Below are positions 15,849 through 23,804 of a stretch of DNA of 30,654 bases, in pieces. Numbering within the stretch: the stretch's first letter is position 1; each line of letters begins with the position of its first letter. The notes beneath the pieces are model-generated. The model was not told the origin of the DNA. It worked only from the letters and a program-made list of their open reading frames with translations, and did no database searches. The stretch comes from Gp7-AA10 sp035636095 (GTDB lineage: Bacteria; Acidobacteriota; Thermoanaerobaculia; Gp7-AA8): the NCBI GenBank assembly GCA_035636095.1, contig DASPZU010000016.1:1-30654 (forward strand), given 5' to 3'. A program made the translations under genes and the position numbers.

Positions 15849-18008
15849 ATGCGACACGCGATCGTTTTCCTGCTGGCATTGCATTCCACCGTCTACGCTG
15901 CCGAGCTGACCATCAAAAAGCTCGACGGCGCGATCGCCATCGACGGCGACATCTCCGACTCGGGATGGAAGAACGCTCTCCGCATCGACGACTTCGTCGA
16001 ATTCTTCAAGGGCGACAACACCGCCCCGCCTGCCCGCACGACAGCGTGGTTGACCTATGACGATCGCTATTTCTACGTCGCGTTTCGCAACGACGATCCG
16101 AATCCAAAAGCGATTCGGGCACCGTTCGTCGACCGCGATCAGGTCCTGCCCGATCAGGATTACGTGACGGTGATGCTCGACACGCAGAACGACCGCCGGT
16201 CGGTCCAGGTCTTCCGAGTCAATCCGCGCGGCGTGCAGACCGACAGCATCCTCGACGACGCCAGTGGAAATGAAGACTTCGCGCCCGATTTTTTCTACGA
16301 GACCGCCGCGAAGATCACCGCCGTGGGCTGGACGGCTGAGATGCGAATTCCGCTGGCCTCGCTCCGTTATCCCGACCGCGATCCGCAGACCTGGGGCGTG
16401 ATTCTGTCGCGCAACTATCCGCGCGACTTTCGCTACATCATGGCCGGCAATCGATTTCCAAAAGGCCGCAACTGCTTCGTCTGCTACGCCACTGCGCTCC
16501 ACGGCCTGACCGGACTTCCGCGGGGCGGCCACGTGACGGTCGCCCCGTACTCGACTGCCGCGCGTGAGGAGCAGTGGACCGGCGCGCGGCTGTCGGCGGA
16601 GCCGCTGCGCAGCAACAGCGGCGCCGACTTCAAATGGAGCGCCTCCCCGAAGCTGACCATCGACGCCACACTCAATCCCGACTTCTCGCAGATCGAATCC
16701 GATGTGCCACAAGTGTCGGTCAACAGCCGCTTCGCGCTGTCCTATCCCGAAAAGCGCGCCTTTTTCCTCGATGGTGTCGACCTTCTCTCGACGCCTTTGA
16801 AGATCGTCTACACGCGATCGATCACATCGCCGGCGTGGGGAATTCGCGCTACCGGACAGTCAGGATCGACCGCCTACACCGTGCTGGCGGCCGAGGATCG
16901 GGGGGGCGGCGCGGTGGTTTTGCCGGGCGCGGAGGGATCATCGCTGGCCAACCAGGATTTTCGATCGCTGGCGGTGATCGGACGCGCGCGAACATCGATA
17001 GGAGACTCGTTCGCCGGCCTGCTCTTCAGCGCTCGCGAGGTGCAGGGCGGCGGACATAACCGCGTGATCGGCCCCGATTTTCTCTGGAAGCTCACCGGCG
17101 CCGACCGCCTGCGCGGACAGGTGGTGTTCAGTCAGACCGAAAATCCATCGTCATTTGACGCACGCTCCGGCAACGGTCACGCCATGCGATTCGTCTACAC
17201 CCGCGACAAGAACCGCTACGACATCTGGTCGCAATACTTCGATTACTCACCGCGATTCCGCGCCGACAACGGATTCGTGCCGTGGGCCGACGTTCACGGC
17301 ACTGATTTCGAGATCGGCGGTCATGTCTATCCGACGAAAGGATTTGCGTCGTTCATCCGTCCGTTCGTGGGCGGCGGAAAAGAAGCGGCCTGGCGCGGCG
17401 GATACTTCGGCTTTTACCTTGAAGGCAAATTGGGGACGAGTGGCTGGATCTCCTATCACCCCGCCGAGCAGGACCGCGTTCGCGGTGTCTTCACGCGCCA
17501 GTACAAATTCACGGAAGTGCACTTGAAGGCCACACCCTCCATGCTGCTGCCGACGGTGACACTCGACGGCTCGTTTGGTGATCGCGTCGATTACATGAAC
17601 GTGCGCATCGGTCGCGGCGGCTCGTTCACGCTGACTTCGTCGATCCGGCCCACGACGCATCTGGAGCTGGCCACCAGCATCAATCGCGAATGGCTCGATG
17701 TGGCAAACTCACGGCTCTACGCCGCCGACATCGATCGCGTCAAGGCGACTTATGTTTTCAATGCCCGGTCGCTGGCCCGGGTGGTCGCGCAGCGCAGCAA
17801 TGTCGATCGCACCGCCAGGCTCTACACCTCCGCCGTCTCGCCTCGCGACGGCAATCTGACTTTGTCCGCGCTCTATGGATATCGATTGAACTGGCAGACG
17901 ACGTTTTTCATCGGCTTTGGCGATTTCCGCCTCCTCGACGAGACCGAGCGGATGCTGCCCAACCATCGCTTGCTCTTCATGAAGGCCTCGTACGCCTTTC
18001 AGCGGTAG
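15849..18008 (+). CDS. DUF5916-type protein: CBM9-like domain plus predicted outer-membrane barrel
   Basis: The 719-residue protein starts with a signal peptide (MRHAIVFLLALHSTVYA). Residues ~20-190 form a CBM9-like beta-sandwich: KLDGAIAIDGDISDSGWKNA, TTAWLTYDDRYFYVAFRNDDP, DYVTVMLDTQNDRR and WTAEMRIPLASLRYP. The rest matches the DUF5916 architecture (NPDFSQIESDVPQVSVNSRF, then LSYPEKRAFFLDG), followed by alternating aromatic beta strands expected of an outer-membrane barrel and a final Phe-rich strand (KASYAFQR). Members of this family often sit near transport or carbohydrate genes, but their function is not established. The start ATG 15849 has a poor Shine-Dalgarno sequence. The stop codon overlaps the first bases of the inverted-repeat element at 18007. 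Confidence 0.85.
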   Translation: MRHAIVFLLALHSTVYAAELTIKKLDGAIAIDGDISDSGWKNALRIDDFVEFFKGDNTAPPARTTAWLTYDDRYFYVAFRNDDPNPKAIRAPFVDRDQVLPDQDYVTVMLDTQNDRRSVQVFRVNPRGVQTDSILDDASGNEDFAPDFFYETAAKITAVGWTAEMRIPLASLRYPDRDPQTWGVILSRNYPRDFRYIMAGNRFPKGRNCFVCYATALHGLTGLPRGGHVTVAPYSTAAREEQWTGARLSAEPLRSNSGADFKWSASPKLTIDATLNPDFSQIESDVPQVSVNSRFALSYPEKRAFFLDGVDLLSTPLKIVYTRSITSPAWGIRATGQSGSTAYTVLAAEDRGGGAVVLPGAEGSSLANQDFRSLAVIGRARTSIGDSFAGLLFSAREVQGGGHNRVIGPDFLWKLTGADRLRGQVVFSQTENPSSFDARSGNGHAMRFVYTRDKNRYDIWSQYFDYSPRFRADNGFVPWADVHGTDFEIGGHVYPTKGFASFIRPFVGGGKEAAWRGGYFGFYLEGKLGTSGWISYHPAEQDRVRGVFTRQYKFTEVHLKATPSMLLPTVTLDGSFGDRVDYMNVRIGRGGSFTLTSSIRPTTHLELATSINREWLDVANSRLYAADIDRVKATYVFNARSLARVVAQRSNVDRTARLYTSAVSPRDGNLTLSALYGYRLNWQTTFFIGFGDFRLLDETERMLPNHRLLFMKASYAFQR

Positions 18009-18213
18009 TGTGATGAATCAGAGATTCGCTGAATATCGTTGTGGGTGCCGACGGGCCAGATGCGCGGAGGCGCGACGCAGGCGATGTGGTGACATCGTCG
18101 AGGAGCGCCGACAAAGCAGATGGCCCGTCGCCGCCCACAACCTGAAGGGCTGGTGCCGATCACGGTCGCGAGCGGCACCAGCGATAAGCAGCGAATCTCT
18201 GATTCATCACACT
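18007..18213. repeat. 207-bp structured element with perfect 25-bp terminal inverted repeats
   Basis: Bases 18007-18031 and 18189-18213 are exact reverse complements (the arm begins AGTGTGATGAATCAG). The pairing continues after two mismatches with TATCG/CGATA (18034-18038, 18182-18186). Inside are two further stems: 18038-18058 with 18121-18141 (few mismatches), capped by CGATGT/ACATCG at 18082-18097, and TGGTGCCG/CGGCACCA at 18151-18180. The whole folds as a three-way junction. It contains no plausible gene. It may be a miniature inverted-repeat element or a structured RNA. Confidence 0.8.
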
Positions 18214-18223
18214 TCGCACATTC

Positions 18224-18238
18224 GTAACAAATTGTGAC
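18224..18238. promoter_or_regulatory. Palindromic candidate operator before the two-component genes
   Basis: GTAACAAATTGTGAC is a near-perfect inverted repeat matching the site at 15787-15801 at 13 of 15 positions. It lies just downstream of the 207-bp element, about 146 bp before the preferred kinase start. An OmpR/PhoB-type regulator, such as the one encoded at 19964, could bind here; this is a guess. Confidence 0.45.
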
Positions 18239-18280
18239 AGATGACGACATGTCCCTAATGCGACGATACCTGAGCGCCGC

Positions 18281-18366
18281 TGCGCGGCGCGTTTTCGGTT
18301 GTCAGTGGTCGGTTGTCGCCGCTCCACCGACAACCGGAAACCGACAACCGACAACGCCGCGGCGCA
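18281..18366. repeat. Imperfect inverted repeat with GGTTGTC/GACAACC units
   Basis: The left arm 18281-18318 (with GGTTGTC units) and right arm 18328-18366 (with CGACAACC units) are imperfect reverse complements around a short loop, edged by GC-rich GCGCGGC/GCCGCGGC. The frame of the kinase gene is open through it. Its units resemble the GACAACCC repeat in tilS (30375-30398). Confidence 0.75.
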
Positions 18367-18383
18367 GCCGCGGCACTAACGAC

Positions 18384-19967
18384 ATGGCTCGCATCTTCCG
18401 ACGATCCATCCTTTGGCTCGTCCCGGTGATCGTGATTCCGCTGGCGGCGCTGGTGGTGATCCAGTACCGCTTTTTGCGCTCGCTGGAGACCAAGACCATT
18501 TCCGCTGAGCGCAGCTGGCTGCGCGACTCAGCGGAGCGCGTCGCCGGCGATATCGATCAGTACTACCGCGCCGCCGCGCTGCGCGCGTTGACCATCGAGC
18601 GCAACTGCCTCTGCCAGGACGGCGTCCTGGGCGCTCACTTCAGCCAGACTCCGGTCGACGGCGTCCGGACGTTCTTCGTCGTCCATTTCGATGGTCAACA
18701 TGCGTACTATTCCTTCTTCTGGCCCGACGGTACGTTGAAGAAGCTGTCAGGCGATGAAGAACAGGCCGTGAAGCTCTCCACGGTGTCATGGCATGTCGCG
18801 CACAAGATGAAGCGCGCCATCCCCCATCCGCCGCTGAGCGTCGACGAGCGCGATCTCGACAACCGCATCATCATGCGTCCGGTCGTCGACGACACCGAGC
18901 ACGTTCTGGGCGTCGCCGGTCTGATTCTCGATGAAGGCCGCGCGCGCTGCGCGATGATGGGTATCGGCGGTCGCTCGCTGACCACGCGGTACAAAGCGGA
19001 AGCAGCCTCGATGCGGCTTTCCATCGACGACAGGCACCGGGACTTCGCGAGCCAGCCGCTCTCCTTCGTCTTCACGAACTGGCGGCTCGGCGTCAAGGAC
19101 CTCTACGCCACTCCCGAGGAGCTGGGCGCGCTCAGCTTCAAAAACAACGCGCTGTTAGGCGGCGGCGTCATGATCGTGCTCTTCGGCGCCATCGGTCTCG
19201 CGATCCAGGCGGCCTCGCGGCAGCTCAAGCTGTCGCAGATGAAGAGCGACTTCGTCTCGAACGTCTCGCACGAGCTGCGCACGCCCCTGGCCTCCATCCG
19301 CGTTTTCGGCGAATACATGCGTCTGGGCCGCGTGGTCACTGAAGAGAAAGTGCGCGAGTACGGCGAGTACATCGAGGCCGAGAGCCGGCGACTCACGCAG
19401 CTCATCAACAACATTCTCGACTTCTCGAAGATCGAATCGGCGCAGAAGAAATACAAGATGGCCGAGGAGGACATCGTCGAGCTGGTGCACGACACCGTGT
19501 GCGCCTTCGCGATGCCGCTGCGCGAGAGGGGCTACCAGATCGCGTTCACCGCGCCGGCGGCGATGCTTCCGCCGCTCATCCTCGATCGCGACGCGATCGC
19601 GCAGGTCCTCATGAACCTGCTCGACAACGCCGTGAAGTATTCCAGCGGAAACAAAAATGTCGATGTTGTCCTGAGCGCCGACGAAGAATTTGTCCGCATC
19701 GCGGTCCGCGATCGCGGCATCGGCATTCCGGCATCCGAGCACAAGAAGATTTTCGACAAGTTCTACCGCGTCGGCAGCGGACTCGTTCACGACGTGAAGG
19801 GCAGCGGACTCGGGCTCGCCATCGTCAACCACGTCGTCAAGGCCCATGGCGGTCGTGTCGAAGTCAACAGCGCTCTGGGTCAGGGGAGCACGTTCACCAT
19901 CGTGCTGCCAAAGGGCGAGGCTGCTGCTGTGCCGAGCCCCAAAACGAATGAAACGGAGGCCGCATGA
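18384..19967 (+). CDS. Membrane sensor histidine kinase
   Basis: From ATG 18384 the protein has 527 residues: TM1 at ~8-26, a periplasmic sensor region ~30-255 with CLCQD near residue 75, TM2 at ~257-276, then HisKA and HATPase_c domains. The H-box FVSNVSHELRTPLASI has the phospho-acceptor His296; the N-box is LMNLLDNAVKYS, the G1 box DRGIGIP and the G2 box GSGLGLAIVNHVVKAHGG. It should autophosphorylate and pass phosphate to the regulator encoded next, with an ATGA overlap. The frame is open to an ATG at 18234, which would add 50 residues encoded largely by the inverted repeat 18281-18366; these residues have no family match, so 18384 is preferred. The stimulus is unknown. Confidence 0.92.
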   Translation: MARIFRRSILWLVPVIVIPLAALVVIQYRFLRSLETKTISAERSWLRDSAERVAGDIDQYYRAAALRALTIERNCLCQDGVLGAHFSQTPVDGVRTFFVVHFDGQHAYYSFFWPDGTLKKLSGDEEQAVKLSTVSWHVAHKMKRAIPHPPLSVDERDLDNRIIMRPVVDDTEHVLGVAGLILDEGRARCAMMGIGGRSLTTRYKAEAASMRLSIDDRHRDFASQPLSFVFTNWRLGVKDLYATPEELGALSFKNNALLGGGVMIVLFGAIGLAIQAASRQLKLSQMKSDFVSNVSHELRTPLASIRVFGEYMRLGRVVTEEKVREYGEYIEAESRRLTQLINNILDFSKIESAQKKYKMAEEDIVELVHDTVCAFAMPLRERGYQIAFTAPAAMLPPLILDRDAIAQVLMNLLDNAVKYSSGNKNVDVVLSADEEFVRIAVRDRGIGIPASEHKKIFDKFYRVGSGLVHDVKGSGLGLAIVNHVVKAHGGRVEVNSALGQGSTFTIVLPKGEAAAVPSPKTNETEAA

Positions 19968-20641
19968 GCCGGATCCTGGTGGTGGAAGACGACCCCGCAA
20001 TGTCGGTAGCGCTTCGCGACGGCTTCGCGTTCGAAAAGCACGTCGTCGCGACGGCGTCCGACGGTGAGGAAGCGCTCCACGCCGCCCGAGCGCTCGATCA
20101 CGACGTCATCATCCTCGACGTCATGCTGCCGAAAAAAAGCGGCCTCGATGTCTGCCGCGAGCTGCGCAAAAGCGGCAACAACACCCCCATCATCATGCTG
20201 ACCGCGCGCGGGCAGGAGGTCGACAAAGTCGTCGGCCTCAAACTCGGCGCCGATGACTACATCACCAAGCCCTTCAGCTTCATGGAGCTGCTGGCGCGCC
20301 TGGAGGCCGTGATGCGGCGAACGCGCCGCGAGCTGCCGCCTGACCAGGTCGCATTCGGAGACGTGAAGCTCGATTTTCGGAAGTATCAGGCCACCAGGGG
20401 CGGCCAGCCGCTCGATCTCACGCAGCGGGAATTTCGCATCCTGCGCTACTTCCTCGATCACGCCAACGCCGTGGTGACTCGCGAGGCGCTGCTCCATCAT
20501 GTGTGGGGCTACGACCCGGCGGCCCTCACGCGGACCGTGGACACGCACGTCGCGCGCTTACGGCAAAAGATCGAGAGCAAGCCCGCCGAGCCGCAACATT
20601 TGCTGACCGTGCATCGCGCCGGCTACCGATTCGTGCCGTAG
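19964..20641 (+). CDS. OmpR/PhoB-family response regulator
   Basis: A 225-residue DNA-binding regulator. The receiver domain (1-~118) has the acidic pair in LVVEDDPAM, the phospho-acceptor Asp52 in IILDVMLP, Thr in IIMLTARG and Lys in YITKPFS. The C-terminal winged helix (~130-225) has LTQREFRILRYF, REALLHHVWG and the recognition-helix region RTVDTHVARLRQKIE, ending in the VHRAGYRF wing. The ATG overlaps the kinase stop (ATGA), so the pair is translationally coupled. Candidate targets are the two GTNACAANTTGTGAC sites at 15787 and 18224. Confidence 0.96.
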   Translation: MSRILVVEDDPAMSVALRDGFAFEKHVVATASDGEEALHAARALDHDVIILDVMLPKKSGLDVCRELRKSGNNTPIIMLTARGQEVDKVVGLKLGADDYITKPFSFMELLARLEAVMRRTRRELPPDQVAFGDVKLDFRKYQATRGGQPLDLTQREFRILRYFLDHANAVVTREALLHHVWGYDPAALTRTVDTHVARLRQKIESKPAEPQHLLTVHRAGYRFVP

Positions 20642-20681
20642 CAAAAGTTGCCGCGTCATCCAATTTGCATTAAAAAGCGTC

Positions 20682-21935
20682 ATGGCCATTGATGTCGTGA
20701 TGCCGCAGATGGGTGAATCGATCGCGGAAGGCACTGTCGTCCGCTGGATCAAGAAGCCTGGCGAAAAAGTCGAGCGCGACGAGCCGCTGCTCGAGATCTC
20801 CACCGACAAAGTCGACGCCGAGATTCCCTCCCCCGCCTCCGGGACGCTGTCCGAGGTGCTGGTGAAGGAGGGGCAGACGGTGGCAGTGAATTCCGTCGTG
20901 GCGAGGATCGCTGGCGAGGGTGCTGCTGTGGCGGCCGCTGCGCCGAAGCCGGCCGCCGCGCCAGCAGCCCCTCACCCCGTCCCTCTCCCCGCGAGCGGGG
21001 AGAGGGTGCAGGGTGAGGGGTCCCAGCAACCCGAAAAGGTCACCTCGCTCGACGAACGCCGCCGCACCAAATCCTCGCCGCTCGTTCGCAAGATCGCGGC
21101 CGAGAACAACGTCGACATCACGCAGATCCAGGGCTCGGGCGTTTCCGGTCGCGTGACCAAGAACGACATCCTGGGCTATATCCAGCAGCCCAGTGGAGCG
21201 CCGCCGACCCCGGCGGCACCCGAATTCAAATCGGGCGAATCGATCCGGCTGGAGCCGCTGTCGGTGATGCGCAAGAGAATCGCGCAGCACATGATCCTAT
21301 CGAAGCAGACGTCGGCGCACGTGACGACGGTCTTCGAGGTCGACTTCACCAACGTCGAGAAACTGCGACGGCAATACAAGGACGACTACGCAGCGCGCGG
21401 GGCAAAGCTGACCTACATGCCGTTCATCGTGCAGGCGGTCGTGGCCGCGCTGCGCGACTTCCCGATCGTCAATGCGTCCATGGATGAGAGCAACATCATC
21501 TATCACCGCGACTACAACATCGGCATCGCGGTGGCGCTGGAATGGGGTTTGATCGTTCCGGTCGTAAAGAACGCCGACGAGAAAAACATCCTCGGGCTCG
21601 CGAAGGTCATCAACGACCTCGGCGAACGCGCGCGAACGAAGAAGCTGTCACCCGACGACGTCCAGGGCGGCACGTTCACGATCACGAACCCGGGGGTTTA
21701 CGGCGGACTCTTCGGCACGCCCATCATCAATCAGCCCCAGGCCGCCATCCTCGGCGTGGGCGGCGTCAAGAAGCGGCCGGTGGTCGTCGAGACCGACGAC
21801 GGCGACTTCATCGCGATCCGCTCGATTTGCATCCTCTCGCTGACCTTCGACCATCGCCTGATCGACGGCGCGGTCGCCGACCAATTCATGGCCAGGGTGA
21901 AATCAGTCCTGGAGGCAGGACAGTTTACGGTGTAG
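20682..21935 (+). CDS. Dihydrolipoamide acyltransferase (E2) of a 2-oxoacid dehydrogenase
   Basis: E2 carries acyl groups on a lipoyl-lysine and transfers them to CoA. The 417-residue protein has one lipoyl domain (1-~78; Lys43 in STDKVDAEI is the lipoylation site), a linker, a peripheral-subunit-binding domain (~125-165: SSPLVRKIAAENNVDI, GRVTKNDILGYI) and a C-terminal CoA-dependent catalytic domain with FDHRLIDG (His391, Asp395). Whether the substrate is 2-oxoglutarate, pyruvate or branched-chain oxoacids is not clear; no E1 gene is in the window. Linker 1 contains a palindromic repeat (20968-21020) and linker 2 another (21192-21217), both in frame. The following gene starts on the base after the stop. 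E3 is encoded at 11479 and lipoylation enzymes at 23801 and 24900. Confidence 0.94.
   Translation: MAIDVVMPQMGESIAEGTVVRWIKKPGEKVERDEPLLEISTDKVDAEIPSPASGTLSEVLVKEGQTVAVNSVVARIAGEGAAVAAAAPKPAAAPAAPHPVPLPASGERVQGEGSQQPEKVTSLDERRRTKSSPLVRKIAAENNVDITQIQGSGVSGRVTKNDILGYIQQPSGAPPTPAAPEFKSGESIRLEPLSVMRKRIAQHMILSKQTSAHVTTVFEVDFTNVEKLRRQYKDDYAARGAKLTYMPFIVQAVVAALRDFPIVNASMDESNIIYHRDYNIGIAVALEWGLIVPVVKNADEKNILGLAKVINDLGERARTKKLSPDDVQGGTFTITNPGVYGGLFGTPIINQPQAAILGVGGVKKRPVVVETDDGDFIAIRSICILSLTFDHRLIDGAVADQFMARVKSVLEAGQFTV
20968..21020. repeat. CCCCTCACCC-type palindromic (REP-like) repeat inside the E2 gene
   Basis: The outer stem CCCCTCACCC (20968-20977) pairs with GGGTGAGGGG (21011-21020), and the inner 12-bp stem CCCTCTCCCCGC (20981-20992) pairs with 20995-21006 around a 2-nt loop. 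It encodes APHPVPLPASGERVQGEG of the E2 linker. Related copies lie at 21959-22007 and, in part, at 26871-26886. Confidence 0.9.
21192..21217. repeat. 26-bp copy of the GT-C gene repeat, in the second E2 linker
   Basis: These 26 bp are identical to 14287-14312, including the GCCGCC-GACCCC-GGCGGC hairpin. They encode SGAPPTPAA between the subunit-binding and catalytic domains. The second half of the 52-bp element seen at 14289-14340 is absent. Confidence 0.85.
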
Positions 21936-23804
21936 ATGCTTGCACTCTCGATCGAGAGCCCTCGCCCCGCGAAGCGGGGAGAGGGTGGCCGAAGGCCGGG
22001 TGAGGGGTACCTGGCACTCGCATTCCTCCTTCTCGCCACCACCGCGAGCGCGCAATACGTTCCGCCGGTCCTCAAGGGTGTTAAAGGCGACGCCGCCGGC
22101 CGGCGCGCCCTCAAGCCGATCCCCTTCCCGGCCGTCGAGGAGAAGTGGATCCTCACCAAGTCGAAGCATTTCGTCTTCGTCAGCAGCGCCGGCGAAAAGC
22201 GCACGCGCGACATCGCCGCCGGACTCGAGACGCTGGCCGCCGGCCTGACGCAGATGTCGCCCCGCTTCAGCAGCACGAGCGCCGAGACGCGCGTGTTTCT
22301 CTTCAGCCGTCACCGCGAGGCGCAGCCGTACTTCGATCTTCTGGAAGGGCGCGAGAACGCGCACGTCACGGGGATCTTCATCTCGCAGGGCAATCGCGGA
22401 TCGATGCTGATGGAGACCGGCTTCGGTTTCGGTCCCGATCGCACGCCGTTTCATGAGCTCGTCCACTACTTGATCAACAACGGCGGCACGCGTCCGCCGC
22501 TGTGGATCGAGGAAGGCATCGCCGAATATTTCAGCAACGCGCAATTGCGAAAGAACGCCATTTACGTCGGCGAGCCGGTGTCCACGCATCTGCACGCGCT
22601 GCAAACGCGATCGCGGATTCCACTGCTGAAACTCTTCGCCGTCGAGCGTGAATCGGAGCTGTACAACATGCCGGAGTGGCAACGCTCCTTCTACGCCGAG
22701 AGTTGGGCGGCAGTCGATTGGCTGCTGCGCGAGAGTCCTTCGGCCTTCGACGATTTCCTGCGCGATATCGAGAAGGGGAAATCGGTCGAAGAAGCGCTGC
22801 ACAGCCGCTACCACCGTTCCGTCGACGATTTGAGCCACGCGCTGGACGCTTCGTATCACCGGCCAACGTTTGGAATCACGCTTCCCGTTGCGAACGTCGA
22901 TGCAAATGTCAGCGTGACCGCTCTCGATCGCGCCGATCTTCTCTATCACCTCGGCAAATTCCTTTCCGAGATCGAAGAAGGCGGACCGAACGCCGAGCGG
23001 CATTTCCGCGAAGCGCTGGTGATCAATCCCGCCCACGCGCGTTCGCTGGCGGCCCTCGGCGATTACGAGAGAGCGATCGCCGCCGATCCGAAGGACGCGA
23101 TCCTCTATCTCGATTACGCCGAATCGCTCCTCGGCAAAGAAATCGGGCCGCTCGCCGAAGCCGATCTGCCGGCAGCCGAGGAGGCGGCGAAATTCCGAAG
23201 GGCGCGCGAGCTGGCGCAGAAGGCAATCGATCTCGGCGGCGATCCCGGCCGCGCGTTCGGCGATCTCGGCACGACCTACATGGTCGAGAAGGATGTCGCG
23301 AACGGCATCGCGGCATTGGAAAAGGCGCATGCGCTCCTCCCCGGCCGCCTCGATTACGGAGTGCATCTCTTCGCGATGTATCGCCGAGCCGGGGAGCGCG
23401 CGAAGGCCGATGTGCTCTTCACCGAGCTCGATCGCGCGCGCAATCCGCAGGTGGCGTACGCGCTGCGCGCGACCATCATGCGCGTCGAGCTGGCGCACGC
23501 AAACGCGCTGATGCAGAAGCAGAAACTCGACGAGGCTGCCGCGGTCATCCGCGATCTTGCCGCAAACACCGCCGACTCCGACGCCAAGCGCGATCTCATC
23601 AATCAGGCCGAAGACATCACGCGTGCCGCCGCCACCAATCGACAGATCGAGGCCTATAACAAAGCCGTCGCGGAAGTGAACCGCGGCGATTACAAGAAGG
23701 CGCTGAAGACACTCGACCGGCTCCTCAAAACCGCCAGCGACCCCGATGTGATTCGCGACGCGAAGAAACTGCAGGCGCAGCTCAACTTGCGGGGGAAAGT
23801 GTGA
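21936..23804 (+). CDS. Secreted gluzincin-like (DUF1570-type) peptidase with TPR tail
   Basis: The 622-residue protein has a signal peptide whose n-region is repeat-derived (residues 5-28), then the core LALAFLLLATTASAQ. Residues ~70-270 form a zinc-peptidase-like domain: KHFVFVSS, the HELVH motif (His173, Glu174, His177) and WIEEGIAEYF with the expected third ligand Glu193, the pattern of DUF1570/peptidase-MA-like proteins. Residues ~310-600 are TPR-like helices (HFREALVINPAHARSLAALGDYERAIAADP and later repeats). It probably acts in the periplasm. The ATG follows the E2 stop directly, and its own stop overlaps the lipB start (GTGA), so it is embedded in the lipoylation gene run without an obvious metabolic link. 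Confidence 0.8.
   Translation: MLALSIESPRPAKRGEGGRRPGEGYLALAFLLLATTASAQYVPPVLKGVKGDAAGRRALKPIPFPAVEEKWILTKSKHFVFVSSAGEKRTRDIAAGLETLAAGLTQMSPRFSSTSAETRVFLFSRHREAQPYFDLLEGRENAHVTGIFISQGNRGSMLMETGFGFGPDRTPFHELVHYLINNGGTRPPLWIEEGIAEYFSNAQLRKNAIYVGEPVSTHLHALQTRSRIPLLKLFAVERESELYNMPEWQRSFYAESWAAVDWLLRESPSAFDDFLRDIEKGKSVEEALHSRYHRSVDDLSHALDASYHRPTFGITLPVANVDANVSVTALDRADLLYHLGKFLSEIEEGGPNAERHFREALVINPAHARSLAALGDYERAIAADPKDAILYLDYAESLLGKEIGPLAEADLPAAEEAAKFRRARELAQKAIDLGGDPGRAFGDLGTTYMVEKDVANGIAALEKAHALLPGRLDYGVHLFAMYRRAGERAKADVLFTELDRARNPQVAYALRATIMRVELAHANALMQKQKLDEAAAVIRDLAANTADSDAKRDLINQAEDITRAAATNRQIEAYNKAVAEVNRGDYKKALKTLDRLLKTASDPDVIRDAKKLQAQLNLRGKV
21945..21958. repeat. Perfect 14-bp palindrome at the edge of the inserted repeat
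   Basis: CTCTCGATCGAGAG is a perfect 14-bp palindrome directly before the REP-like repeat in the peptidase signal peptide. Part of it belongs to the inferred insertion. Confidence 0.6.
21959..22007. repeat. REP-like palindromic repeat inside the peptidase signal peptide
   Basis: This copy contains CCCCGC-GAA-GCGGGG (21965-21979) and GGCC-GAA-GGCC (21987-21997) and ends GGGTGAGGGG, the same family as 20968-21020 in opposite orientation. Flanking copies of GCACTC at 21942-21947 and 22014-22019 look like a target-site duplication 72 bp apart. Confidence 0.9.

Noticed and set aside
20642..20681. Terminator or promoter between the response regulator and the E2 gene
   Set aside because: The 40-bp spacer has neither a clear stem with T-tract nor a convincing -35/-10 pair.
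20961..21028. CCAGCA direct repeat flanking the E2 palindrome as a target-site duplication
   Set aside because: The copies at 20961 and 21023 are 62 bp apart, so simple excision would break the reading frame. The match is short and probably accidental, unlike the 72-bp case at 21942.
21903..23498. Long minus-strand open frame opposite the peptidase gene
   Set aside because: It has no recognisable domain, overlaps a well-supported gene and is expected from the high GC content. The same holds for long antisense frames at 2985-3890, 6807-7985, 8022-9269 and 12700-14232.
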